NCBI GenBank assembly: GCA_947454485.1
Contig: CANGJJ010000018.1
Location: 1-33,072, forward strand
DNA: 33,072 nt
Direction of reading: 5' to 3'
From: Beijerinckiaceae bacterium
Lineage (GTDB): Bacteria; Pseudomonadota; Alphaproteobacteria; Rhizobiales; Beijerinckiaceae
Below are positions 7,769 through 15,690 of the stretch, piece after piece. Position numbers and translations under genes: made by a program. A model generated the notes under the pieces. That model worked only from the letters and a program-made list of their open reading frames with translations. It was not told the origin of the DNA and searched no databases. Each line of letters opens with the position of its first letter. The first letter of the stretch is position 1.

Positions 7769-9501
7769 GACTTGGCCTGCTCCTCAAGGAGCAGACCCGC
7801 CCCCACCACAGAACCGCCCTTCTCATAGGCAAGCGCAGGACGACGACTGAGCCGCGCAAGAAGCATGACGGGCGCCAATCCCACAAGCACAATACACAGC
7901 GCCGCGATAGAGCCATCCTCATAAGTGCCGCGCACGGCCTCGCCATACAGATGCGTGGCGAGGGTCTCGAAATTCAAAGGCCGCAGCAGCAAAGTTGCGG
8001 GCAGCTCTTTCATACAATCCACAAAGACCAGCAAGGCAGCAGCACCCAAAGCTGGCCGCAGCAAGGGCAGATGGACGCGGCGCATCGCCCCCATCGCCGT
8101 CTCACCCAAAGCGCGCGCCGCATGATCGAGCGAGGGGGAGAGTTTGGAAAAACCCGATTCCACACCACCCGCCGAGATGGTGAGAAAACGCACCACATAA
8201 GCATAAATCAGCGCAGCACCCGAGCCTGAGATCAGCAAACCAACCGAGACACCAAAGACAGCCTCAATGCCATCCGCCAGAAGATTGTCGAGCGCGAAGA
8301 GTGGCAGCAAAAGACCAATAGCCAGCACAGTGCCAGGCACTGCATAGCCAAGCGACGCGACACGCAAAGCCACGCTGGCCGCTGGTGCGCGTGTCAGACG
8401 CGTCGCATAGGCCAACACAAAGCCGATCACCAAAGCCACAAAGGTCGCAATGGCGGACATGACAACCGTATTGAGAATCTGCGCGCCAAGATCAGCGGGC
8501 ACACCTGCAAATCGCAAACGGCGCAGCGCTTCGACAGCCAGATAGAAAGCGGGGAAGGCAAAGCCGAACAGAACGGGCAGGCTCGCATAGACAAAAGCGC
8601 CCGCAGCCTTCCAGCCACTGAGTTGGCGTGGACGCGCACGACGCGCGCGCTGCGCTTGTGAGACATAGCGCTGACGCCGACGCGCCCAGCGCTCGATCAA
8701 GATCAAGCTCACCACCAATACCATCAAGGCCAGTGCGATCTGCGCGGAGCCCGGCAGATTGGAACGATTGATCCAAGTCGCATAGATCGACACCGACAAA
8801 GTGCGCACACCCAAAAATTCGGACGCGCCAATATCATTCAGCGCTTCCATCAAAGCGAGCGAGGCCCCCACCGCAATGGCAGGGCGCGCCAGGGGAAGCG
8901 CAACATGGAAGAAGACGCGGCGACGATCGGCCCCCAAAGTGCGCGCTACTTCGATCAAACTGCCTGCCTGCATCAAGAAGAGCGCGCGCGTGGGGATGAA
9001 GACATAAGGATAGAGCACGAAGCTCAAGAGCAGAATGCAACCACCCATGGAGCGCACATCAGGAAACCACAGATCGCGCGGATTGCTGATGCCCAGCACC
9101 ATGCGCAGCGCGCCCTGCACGGGACCAATCGGATGCAGCAAATCAAGATAGGCATAGGCCACAATATAAGTTGGCACAGCGAGCGGCAGCAGCAGCGCCC
9201 ATTCAAACAAACGACGACCGGGAAAATCATAGGCGGTCAGCAACCACGCCAAAGATGTGCCAAGCGCGATGACAACAAGGCCAACGCCGAGCAACAAGAC
9301 CAGCGTGTCAGCCACCGTCTTGGGCAGAACATAAGCGAGCAGATGAGGCCATGCGTCACCAGAGCCCTGCGCGGCAATCGCAACAAGGCCGATGACCGGC
9401 AGAACGACGGCCACTGCAAAAAGCACAGACGCGAGAAGCAAAGACTTCTCGCGCCCGCGACCCCAAAATCCGCGCAAACTCAAAATGGCCTGCACCCCCA
9501 C
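7765..9501 (-). CDS. fbpB: Ferric-iron ABC transporter permease, two fused permease domains
   Basis: This inner-membrane protein forms the channel of the importer. It is about 578 residues with two homologous membrane halves, each ending in an EAA-type coupling loop: EVARTLGADRRRVFFHVALP in the first and HAARALGETAMGAMRRVHLP in the second. This fused arrangement is typical of FbpB. No in-frame ATG lies near the upstream gene. I chose GTG at 9501 because GAGG stands five bases before it; GTG at 9495 or TTG at 9540 are possible. The start therefore overlaps or abuts the end of fbpA (9512). Confidence 0.87.
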   Translation of the reverse strand: MGVQAILSLRGFWGRGREKSLLLASVLFAVAVVLPVIGLVAIAAQGSGDAWPHLLAYVLPKTVADTLVLLLGVGLVVIALGTSLAWLLTAYDFPGRRLFEWALLLPLAVPTYIVAYAYLDLLHPIGPVQGALRMVLGISNPRDLWFPDVRSMGGCILLLSFVLYPYVFIPTRALFLMQAGSLIEVARTLGADRRRVFFHVALPLARPAIAVGASLALMEALNDIGASEFLGVRTLSVSIYATWINRSNLPGSAQIALALMVLVVSLILIERWARRRQRYVSQAQRARRARPRQLSGWKAAGAFVYASLPVLFGFAFPAFYLAVEALRRLRFAGVPADLGAQILNTVVMSAIATFVALVIGFVLAYATRLTRAPAASVALRVASLGYAVPGTVLAIGLLLPLFALDNLLADGIEAVFGVSVGLLISGSGAALIYAYVVRFLTISAGGVESGFSKLSPSLDHAARALGETAMGAMRRVHLPLLRPALGAAALLVFVDCMKELPATLLLRPLNFETLATHLYGEAVRGTYEDGSIAALCIVLVGLAPVMLLARLSRRPALAYEKGGSVVGAGLLLEEQAKS

Positions 9502-9511
9502 ACGATCCTCA

Positions 9512-10537
9512 TCAGTTGTCGAAACCGACCTTATCGACAAGCGAGCTTGCCGTGCGGCGGTGTTTGACGATCTCCGACACGGGGATGCTATCGACCTTGA
9601 GCGGTCCCAGTGCCTGAATCAGCGGATCGGTCTGCGCGCCGCCCTTCACGGGATATTCGAAATCGCCGCGCGCATAAAGCGACTGCGCTTCATCCGAAAC
9701 CAGCCATTCGAGCAGCTTGACCGCATTGGCCTTGTTGGGCGCGAACTTGGCAATGGAGGCGCCTGACACATTCACATGTGTGCCATCGCCCGCAAAGGAG
9801 GGTAACACGACCTGAATGCCCTCACCCCATATCTTTTGGTCCGGGCCACCTGCACCCGAACGCATCAGGCCCACATAATAGGAGTTGCCGACACCAAGAT
9901 CGCAGAGGCCACCCAAAATATCGCGCGCCTGTTCGCGATCACCACCACCGGGCTTGCGACCAAGATTGGCCTTCACAGCTGCCAGCCATGCCTGCGCTTT
10001 GTCTTCTCCGTGATGGGCGATGTAAGCGGCGACAAGGGCTGTGTTGTAGGGATGCTGGCCCGAGCGAATACAGATCTTGCCCTTCCATTTGGGATCCGCC
10101 AGCTGCTCATAAGTGAAGCCTTCGAGCGACAGGGCTTTCGATGCATAGATCACACGCGCACGCATCGACAGCGCAAACCATGATCCATCAGGGGCGCGCA
10201 GATTAGACGGCACTGCCGCTTCCAGCGCATCAGACTTTAAAGGCTGCGTCACGCCGCGCTCGACGAGGTCAACGAGATTACCAATATCAACTGTCATCAA
10301 GACATCGGCGGGTGAACGCTGGCCTTCTGCCGACACGCGCTCAGCCAAACCATCTTTCACAAAGACCGTATTGACCTTCACGCCGCTCGCCTTGGTGAAA
10401 TTGTCCAAGAGCGGCTTGATGAGGCCGGGCTCGCGCGTCGTATAGAGATTGACCTCTTGCGCAAAAGCCGATGTCGTCAGCCCGCTCACAAGGGCAAGCA
10501 CGGACAAAACACCACGTGCTGGATTGAAAACGAACAT
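9512..10537 (-). CDS. fbpA: Periplasmic ferric-iron-binding protein of the ABC importer
   Basis: The protein binds the substrate in the periplasm and delivers it to the FbpBC complex. The ATG at 10537 has GAGGGG seven bases upstream and opens a signal peptide ending at TSAFA before QEVNLYTTREPG. The mature part fits the transferrin-like bacterial binding proteins: NLYTTREPGLIKPLLDNF at the start and GNSYYVGLM later, whose tandem tyrosines correspond to the iron-ligand Tyr-Tyr pair of FbpA/FutA proteins. The 341-residue precursor is normal in length. It is first in the fbpABC operon, 104 bases after the ATP12 gene, and probably has its own promoter. Confidence 0.88.
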   Translation of the reverse strand: MFVFNPARGVLSVLALVSGLTTSAFAQEVNLYTTREPGLIKPLLDNFTKASGVKVNTVFVKDGLAERVSAEGQRSPADVLMTVDIGNLVDLVERGVTQPLKSDALEAAVPSNLRAPDGSWFALSMRARVIYASKALSLEGFTYEQLADPKWKGKICIRSGQHPYNTALVAAYIAHHGEDKAQAWLAAVKANLGRKPGGGDREQARDILGGLCDLGVGNSYYVGLMRSGAGGPDQKIWGEGIQVVLPSFAGDGTHVNVSGASIAKFAPNKANAVKLLEWLVSDEAQSLYARGDFEYPVKGGAQTDPLIQALGPLKVDSIPVSEIVKHRRTASSLVDKVGFDN

Positions 10538-10569
10538 TTGCGTCCCCTCGACTGAATCTGACCCACTAT

Positions 10570-10584
10570 CCATTTTCGAAATGG
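10570..10584. promoter_or_regulatory. Palindrome upstream of fbpA, possible operator
   Basis: CCATTT-TCG-AAATGG is a perfect six-base-pair inverted repeat 33 bases before the fbpA start. A TATAAT hexamer on the minus strand lies further upstream (10612-10617), without a convincing -35 box at normal spacing. The palindrome does not match the Irr, RirA or Fur box forms I know. Operator function is inference. Confidence 0.35.
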
Positions 10585-10640
10585 CGGGGAAGATCAAGCC
10601 AGAGGCGAAACATTATAATAGCTCTAATTCAACGCTACGC

Positions 10641-11426
10641 TCAGGCGAGACGGTAAAGCTGCTCTGCGGCCTGCATATCGCGCCAACGCCGGGCTCTGCG
10701 GGCCATAGCCTCTGCATCTTCACCCCAAGCGCGGGCCTGAAAATCCTCATCCACATGGGCTGCAGCCCAAGCTGCCTCTGCGCTCAAATGGTCGCGCGTG
10801 AGCGCCAGAGCGATGACCACTGAGCCAGTGATCGTCGTCATCACATGAAGGGCCGCCAAAGCTAACGAAGATGTGATCGTCTCAATCTCGCGCGCAATGG
10901 CCTCAAGTGCCGCCGCTGGCTGCTCAGCAAAAATGATCCCCTGCGCACAAATGAAGCGCGCACCCAATTGCTCATGCGCAAAGGCCAGCAAAGGGTCCCA
11001 ATGGCGGGCCTGTTCTTCGACCAAAGATTGCGGCTCACCCGCGCGATAGCAGATGAGATCAGAGCCCGCATATTTGACGATCTCAGCGCGCACCTGATCC
11101 ATCTCACGTGCGACACCATCGAGCGCAGAATTGACCATGCGCGTCAGCGGCATTTGCGCAGGATCAATAAACTCAGCTTGCTCGTTCCACTCTTGCGCCA
11201 GAGCCAGCGCCAAAGCCTCATTGGGAACGCACATCAACTGACGGCTTGGCGTATGCGCGGGCTTGCCATCCAGCTGCACCACAAACCCATCAGCTGCGCG
11301 CTCGGCTTTGGCCTCTTGATAGAAGCGTCGCGGCAATTGCTTTTGCATATCCCGCCGCGCCAAAGCGATGGGATCCACAGCCTCGCCATGGACAGGAAAC
11401 AATTGGTTCGCCAGATCGTCTGTCAT
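10641..11426 (-). CDS. ATP12-family F1-ATPase assembly chaperone
   Basis: ATP12 binds the alpha subunit of the F1 sector before it joins the ATP synthase. The 261-residue protein has the family hallmarks: RRFYQEAKAE near the start, VQLDGKPAHTPSRQL, LAQEWNEQ, a middle MPLTRMVNSALD, and DLICYRA followed by QARHWDPLLAF. Its start is three bases after the stop of the preceding gene (11429). Position downstream of crcB and an RluC-type synthase is usual for alphaproteobacteria. Confidence 0.9.
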   Translation of the reverse strand: MTDDLANQLFPVHGEAVDPIALARRDMQKQLPRRFYQEAKAERAADGFVVQLDGKPAHTPSRQLMCVPNEALALALAQEWNEQAEFIDPAQMPLTRMVNSALDGVAREMDQVRAEIVKYAGSDLICYRAGEPQSLVEEQARHWDPLLAFAHEQLGARFICAQGIIFAEQPAAALEAIAREIETITSSLALAALHVMTTITGSVVIALALTRDHLSAEAAWAAAHVDEDFQARAWGEDAEAMARRARRWRDMQAAEQLYRLA

Positions 11427-11428
11427 CT

Positions 11429-12007
11429 TTATTCCGGGAAACGCGGCAGATGTTTCTCGCCCTCGGGGGGCCCGACACGCGCGACATTCATCGTCAGCGC
11501 GAGAAGCGAATAATAGCCCACAATACCGGCCAGATCGATCACACCCTTCTCGCCAAATGCCGCATAGGCCTTGGCATAGGTCGTGTCAGACACGCGCTTG
11601 GTGCGCTGCAGCTCGCTCACAAAATCCCATACGATCTGCTCGTCATCGGCCAAGCCTTCAGGGCGACGGCCTTCAATGATCGCATCAATCGTGGCAGGCG
11701 CAACGCCAGCCTTCAAGGCATGGCCGCGATGCGTGCCATGTTCATAATGCTGCGTCCATTCGCGCGCGACGAGCAGGATCGTCAGTTCGCTGAGGCGACC
11801 CGACAGCTGGCAGCGATAGCGCAGATATTCGCCCATGCGCTGTGCATGGGTGAGCAATTCGGGGCTACGGATGAACACATGCCAGGGGCCGGAGAAACCA
11901 ACCTTGCGCGTCTGTTTGAAATCTTCGAGCGCAGCCTTCTGCGCATCGTCATAAGAGCTTTCGGGCAGCGGCGGCAGGCGCGGGCCTTCATAGATCTGAG
12001 CGGTCAT
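11429..12007 (-). CDS. Carboxymuconolactone decarboxylase-family protein
   Basis: The 192-residue protein fits the all-helical CMD/AhpD-like fold, with SPELLTHAQRMGEYLRYRC, LSELTILLVAREWTQHYEH and GVAPATIDAIIEG. It lacks the CxxC pair of the redox-active AhpD peroxidase partner; its only cysteine is in YRCQ. A peroxidase role is therefore unlikely and the reaction is unknown. The ATG has AGGAA upstream. It lies nine bases after the pseudouridine synthase gene and three before ATP12, clearly in the operon. As I recall, many relatives carry a HAD-family phosphatase at this position. Confidence 0.82.
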   Translation of the reverse strand: MTAQIYEGPRLPPLPESSYDDAQKAALEDFKQTRKVGFSGPWHVFIRSPELLTHAQRMGEYLRYRCQLSGRLSELTILLVAREWTQHYEHGTHRGHALKAGVAPATIDAIIEGRRPEGLADDEQIVWDFVSELQRTKRVSDTTYAKAYAAFGEKGVIDLAGIVGYYSLLALTMNVARVGPPEGEKHLPRFPE

Positions 12008-12016
12008 TATGTGTTC

Positions 12017-13099
12017 CTAGTCTTCCGGTGCATCATCGATCGGATCATGCTGCTTCACATCAAAGCCAAACAGATCGAATGTCTTTTTCATATGGGGCGG
12101 CAGTGGCGCGGTGACGTCCAAAATGCCGCCTTTGGGATGGGGCAACACAAGACGGCGCGCCAGCAGATGCAGCTTCTGCTCAATGTCGGTGGGCACAGAG
12201 CGTAACGGATCATTGCGGCGCGGATCATTGGCCGGCAGATTGCCATGATATTTGGGATCACCAATGATGGGATTGCCAATCGCCTCAGCATGAGCGCGCA
12301 ATTGATGTGTGCGGCCCGTGACCGGCTTCATCGACAGCCACGCCAGACGCGGCGCGACTTTGTCCACCACAGCATAATAGGTCAGCGAATGCTGCGCATC
12401 GATCTCGCCATGTTTGGCAATGCGCATACGCTCAGGATCGCGGCGCTCCCCTTGTGTGCGGCCAATGCGATCATCTCCCATCCCCGCCCCTTTGGCGAGA
12501 AAGAGCGAGATGCGGCCCTGCGAGGGCTTGGGCACACCCTCCACCACAGACCAATAGACTTTCTTGGTCTGGCGCGAGCGAAACAACTCGCCAAGGTCAG
12601 AGGCAATCTTGCGCGTCTTGGCGACGAGCAAGACACCTGACGTGTCACGGTCCAGACGATGGACGAGACGCGGGCGCTCACCTTTCTCATCTGTCAAAGC
12701 TTCGAGCATGCCATCAATATGATGCGTCGTGCCTGAGCCACCTTGCACAGCAAGGCCCCAAGGCTTGTTCAGCACCATGAGCCATTTGTCTTCAAAGAGG
12801 ATCATCTCTTTAATGGCGCGTGCATCTTTCTCATTGGGTGTGCGCTTGACGGCGGGCGCGGCCACATCGGTCTCGGTGCGCAGCGGCGGCACGCGCACAC
12901 TCTGGCCCTCAACGAGACGGGTCGAGCCCTCTGCGCGCTTGCCATCGAGCCGCACTTCGCCCTTACGCAAAATCTTGTTCAGATGCGACAGGCCAAGCGC
13001 GGGGAAATGATGTTTGAACCAGCGGTCGAGGCGCATCCCATCTTCATCGCCCGAGACGACGAGGGTCTGCACACCACCAGATTTCGGCTTGTCACTCAC
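12017..13099 (-). CDS. RluC/RluD-type 23S rRNA pseudouridine synthase
   Basis: The enzyme converts specific uridines of 23S rRNA to pseudouridine. The 360-residue protein has an N-terminal S4 RNA-binding domain (MRLDRWFKHHFP through KGEVRLDGKR, about 22-55) and the RluA-family catalytic motif HRLDRDTSG at 147-155, with the catalytic aspartate at 150. GRTHQLRAHAEAIGNPIIGD follows. The start is GTG at 13099, which overlaps the crcB stop as GTGA and has AAGGAG six bases upstream. A much longer upstream frame to 13396 is only crcB read in the wrong frame. RluC is more likely than RluD, but the target sites cannot be told from sequence alone. Confidence 0.9.
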   Translation of the reverse strand: MSDKPKSGGVQTLVVSGDEDGMRLDRWFKHHFPALGLSHLNKILRKGEVRLDGKRAEGSTRLVEGQSVRVPPLRTETDVAAPAVKRTPNEKDARAIKEMILFEDKWLMVLNKPWGLAVQGGSGTTHHIDGMLEALTDEKGERPRLVHRLDRDTSGVLLVAKTRKIASDLGELFRSRQTKKVYWSVVEGVPKPSQGRISLFLAKGAGMGDDRIGRTQGERRDPERMRIAKHGEIDAQHSLTYYAVVDKVAPRLAWLSMKPVTGRTHQLRAHAEAIGNPIIGDPKYHGNLPANDPRRNDPLRSVPTDIEQKLHLLARRLVLPHPKGGILDVTAPLPPHMKKTFDLFGFDVKQHDPIDDAPED

Positions 13100-13479
13100 G
13101 CAAGGCTCCTTACGGCGGAGAGCCCGATCACCAAACCCACAAGGGAGAGTGCAACGGAGCCGCCAATATATAACAGGGACGAGCCGATCTCGCCGCGTTC
13201 CCATAGCAAAATGGCATCGAGCGAGAAGGCCGAGAAAGTCGTAAAGCCACCGAGCACGCCGGTGGTCAGAAACAGCCGCGCATGTTGCGACCAGCCCTCG
13301 CCCGCCTTGAAGGCGAGCCAGCCAACCAGCAGGCCCATGGCAGTCGAGCCCAGCACATTGATCACCAGCGTCCCCCAGGGGAAGTCGAGGCCGCACAGAC
13401 GCGCGCAGCCCAGATTGACCCCGTGACGCAAAGCGCCGCCAAGACCTGCTCCGAGAAAGACGAGGAGATAAGCTGTCAT
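13096..13479 (-). CDS. crcB: Fluoride channel CrcB/Fluc
   Basis: CrcB exports fluoride as a dual-topology dimer in the inner membrane. The 127-residue protein has four hydrophobic segments and the family signatures GAGLGGALRHG, INVLGSTAMG and GGFTTFSAFSLD; the last carries the phenylalanines lining the pore. The ATG at 13479 (MTAYLLVFLGAG) is chosen; a longer frame to 13554 has no family similarity and overlaps rarA. It is 38 bases after rarA and overlaps the next gene by four bases. I see no fluoride riboswitch in this short gap. Confidence 0.92.
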   Translation of the reverse strand: MTAYLLVFLGAGLGGALRHGVNLGCARLCGLDFPWGTLVINVLGSTAMGLLVGWLAFKAGEGWSQHARLFLTTGVLGGFTTFSAFSLDAILLWERGEIGSSLLYIGGSVALSLVGLVIGLSAVRSLA

Positions 13480-13517
13480 GAGGCCCCTATACCCCAAGCG
13501 CCCGGCCCCGTCACGGC

Positions 13518-14837
13518 TCAGTCGCCCGAGCGCTCCCGCCTCAGCTTCTCCCACCAGTCGAGCCGCTTGCGGATCTCCCGCTCAAAGCCGCGCTCGACGG
13601 GACTATAGAGATGCTGACGGCCAAGCTTGTCGGGCCAGTAGTTCTGGCCGGAGAAGCCATCGGGCTCGTCATGGTCATAGCGATAGTCTGTCCCATAGCC
13701 CTCGCTGCGCAGCAGCTTAGTGGAGCCATTGAGGATAGTATTGGGCGGCTTGAGGGAGCCATTGCTCTTGGCAAGGCCTTGTGCGGCCTTCCAGGCCGTA
13801 TAGACGGCATTGGATTTGGGCGCGGTCGCCACATAGACAAGCGCCTCAGCCAAAGCCAACTCACCCTCGGGCGAGCCCAGAAAGTCATAGGCATCCTTGG
13901 CGGCATTGGCGACGACAAGGGCTTGGGGATCGGCAAGGCCGATATCCTCCACCGCCATACGCACGATGCGCCGCGCAATGAAGAGTGGATCTTCCCCCGC
14001 ATCCAGCATGCGCGCCAGATAATAGAGCGCCGCATCAGGATCAGAGCCGCGCACGGTCTTATGCAGGGCCGAGATGAGATTGTAATGGCCCTCTTGCGCC
14101 TTGTCATAGATCGGGGCGCGGCGCTGCAAGACTTCACCCAACGCCTGCGTATCAAAGACCTCATCAGGCTTGGCCGCGCGCCAGGCTTCTTCGGCCAGAG
14201 TGAGCGCAGCGCGCCCATCACCATCGGCCATGCGAATGAGAGCCGCGCGTGCTGTCTCATCAACCGGCAGAGCTTTACCCTCGACCTCTTCAGCACGCGC
14301 CAACATCTTTTCAATCGCTGCATCGTCGAGCGCTTTGAATGTCAAAACACGCGCGCGCGACAACAAAGCCGCATTCAATTCGAAAGATGGATTTTCTGTC
14401 GTCGCACCGATGAGTGTGACAGTGCCATCTTCCATCACCGGCAAGAAGCTGTCTTGCTGCGCGCGATTGAAGCGATGGATCTCATCAACGAAGAGCAAAG
14501 TTGAGACACCAGCCTCACGACGCGCGCGCGCTTGCTCAAAGACTTTCTTCAAATCAGCGACACCGGAGAAGATCGCCGAGATCTGCACGAAGTCGAGATC
14601 GCTCGTCTGCGCCAACAAACGCGCGATGGTTGTTTTGCCCGTGCCGGGTGGTCCCCAGAAGATGAGTGAGCCAAGTGAGCCTGACGCGATGAGACGCGTG
14701 AGAACACCACCTTCCCCAAGGAGATGTTCTTGTCCTGCAACCTGCGCGAGTGTTTGCGGACGCAGCCGATCCGCTAACGGACGAGGCGCATCATGGTCGA
14801 GGCCGGATTTGGAAAACAGATTGCTCATGACAGACAT
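13518..14837 (-). CDS. rarA: Replication-associated recombination protein RarA (MgsA)
   Basis: RarA is a AAA+ ATPase that acts at stalled replication forks, related to clamp loaders and Werner-interacting protein. The 439-residue protein shows PLADRLRPQTLAQVAGQEHL, Walker A GPPGTGKTT (62-70), Walker B LLFVDEIHRF (114-123), sensor 1 GATTENPSFELN and arginine-finger region ALLSRARVL. The C-terminal tetramerisation part (DYRYDHDEPDGFSGQNYWPD) is complete. ATG at 14837 is used; ATG at 14828 (MSNLFSKSG) is equally possible. It heads the minus-strand run to ATP12. Confidence 0.94.
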   Translation of the reverse strand: MSVMSNLFSKSGLDHDAPRPLADRLRPQTLAQVAGQEHLLGEGGVLTRLIASGSLGSLIFWGPPGTGKTTIARLLAQTSDLDFVQISAIFSGVADLKKVFEQARARREAGVSTLLFVDEIHRFNRAQQDSFLPVMEDGTVTLIGATTENPSFELNAALLSRARVLTFKALDDAAIEKMLARAEEVEGKALPVDETARAALIRMADGDGRAALTLAEEAWRAAKPDEVFDTQALGEVLQRRAPIYDKAQEGHYNLISALHKTVRGSDPDAALYYLARMLDAGEDPLFIARRIVRMAVEDIGLADPQALVVANAAKDAYDFLGSPEGELALAEALVYVATAPKSNAVYTAWKAAQGLAKSNGSLKPPNTILNGSTKLLRSEGYGTDYRYDHDEPDGFSGQNYWPDKLGRQHLYSPVERGFEREIRKRLDWWEKLRRERSGD

Positions 14838-15009
14838 ACACTTAGCAGATTGAAGTGATCATAAGCAAACTTTCCGCAGCGTAAACAGTGACCCTCAAGG
14901 CACACATTCCAAAAAGTGCGAAACAGGTTGCTTCACGAATCGAAGCTTTGCGGTGACTCTGCTGTTGGCCATTTGAACGCGATGGCACTCAAACACCCGT
15001 GAGGTTCTC

Positions 15010-15660
15010 ATGCGCACCATAGCCTTTGTCACACAAAAAGGCGGTTCAGGGAAAAGTACTCTTGCAGCCTCGCTCAGCGTCGCTGCCTATGAAGCTGGTG
15101 AAAGCGTTGTCGTGCTCGATCTCGATCCGCAGCAGTCATTGGTGAAATGGGCGAAGATGCGCGGCGAAGTGGATGTGCCTGTTGAGGCCGTCAGCGCTGG
15201 CAAATTGGCAAATGTTGTGGCTGCGCTGGAAAAGAGCGGCGTCACTTTGTGCATCATCGACACAGCCGGTAGCGAAACACCCGCTGGCGAAGCTGCGATG
15301 AAAGTAGCTGACCTGTCGATCATTCCCGCGCGTCCCAATGTTTTTGATTTGTGGGCGAGTGAACAGACCCGCAAGACCGCGCGCGCGCTGCGCAAGGACT
15401 ATGTGTTCTTGCTCAATCAATGCCCGCCTGCACAACAAAGCGCGCGTGTCGAAGAAGGCATGGTCGCACTGGAAGCCATGGGTGGTTTGATCTCTCCCCT
15501 CGTCACATCGCGCGTCGATTATCAGGAATCCGCACGTCACGGCCTTGGCGTGACCGAATGGAATCCCTCTGGCGCAGCTGCCGATGAGATGCGCAAACTG
15601 TGGTCATCCATCAAGCGTCGCTTCAACAAAGCCAAGAGCACCAGCCGCAAAGCTGCGTAA
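15010..15660 (+). CDS. ParA/MinD-family partition-type ATPase without a visible ParB partner
   Basis: The 216-residue protein has the deviant Walker A KGGSGKST (10-17) with both signature lysines (Lys10 and Lys15), Walker A' LDLDPQQS (37-43) and CIIDTAG around Asp84. The length is that of the short, DNA-binding-domain-free ParA/ParF class. Such proteins position plasmids, chemoreceptors, carboxysomes or other cargo by gradients on the nucleoid. No ParB or cargo gene is adjacent, so the cargo is unknown. GAGG lies six bases before the ATG. It diverges from rarA and converges on the protease gene, and is the only plus-strand gene between 5.1 kb and the right edge. Confidence 0.87.
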   Translation: MRTIAFVTQKGGSGKSTLAASLSVAAYEAGESVVVLDLDPQQSLVKWAKMRGEVDVPVEAVSAGKLANVVAALEKSGVTLCIIDTAGSETPAGEAAMKVADLSIIPARPNVFDLWASEQTRKTARALRKDYVFLLNQCPPAQQSARVEEGMVALEAMGGLISPLVTSRVDYQESARHGLGVTEWNPSGAAADEMRKLWSSIKRRFNKAKSTSRKAA

Positions 15661-15667
15661 GGCGAGC

Positions 15668-15690
15668 GCAGGCTGTTGCAATCAGCCTGC
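15668..15690. terminator. Hairpin between convergent parA-like and protease genes
   Basis: GCAGGCTG (15668-15675) and CAGCCTGC (15683-15690) form a perfect eight-base-pair stem with a seven-base loop. It lies just after the ParA stop codon and covers the TGA of the protease gene. There is no T-run on either side, so a shared bidirectional terminator is plausible but not certain. Confidence 0.5.

Noticed and set aside
11246-12205. Open frame of 319 codons on the plus strand across ATP12, the CMD gene and the synthase
   Set aside because: It crosses three well-supported minus-strand genes and shows no domain or ribosome binding site.
12017-13396. Longer form of the pseudouridine synthase (459 residues)
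   Set aside because: The extra N-terminal residues are the crcB gene read in another frame. The GTG at 13099 has a good AAGGAG and begins just before the S4 domain.
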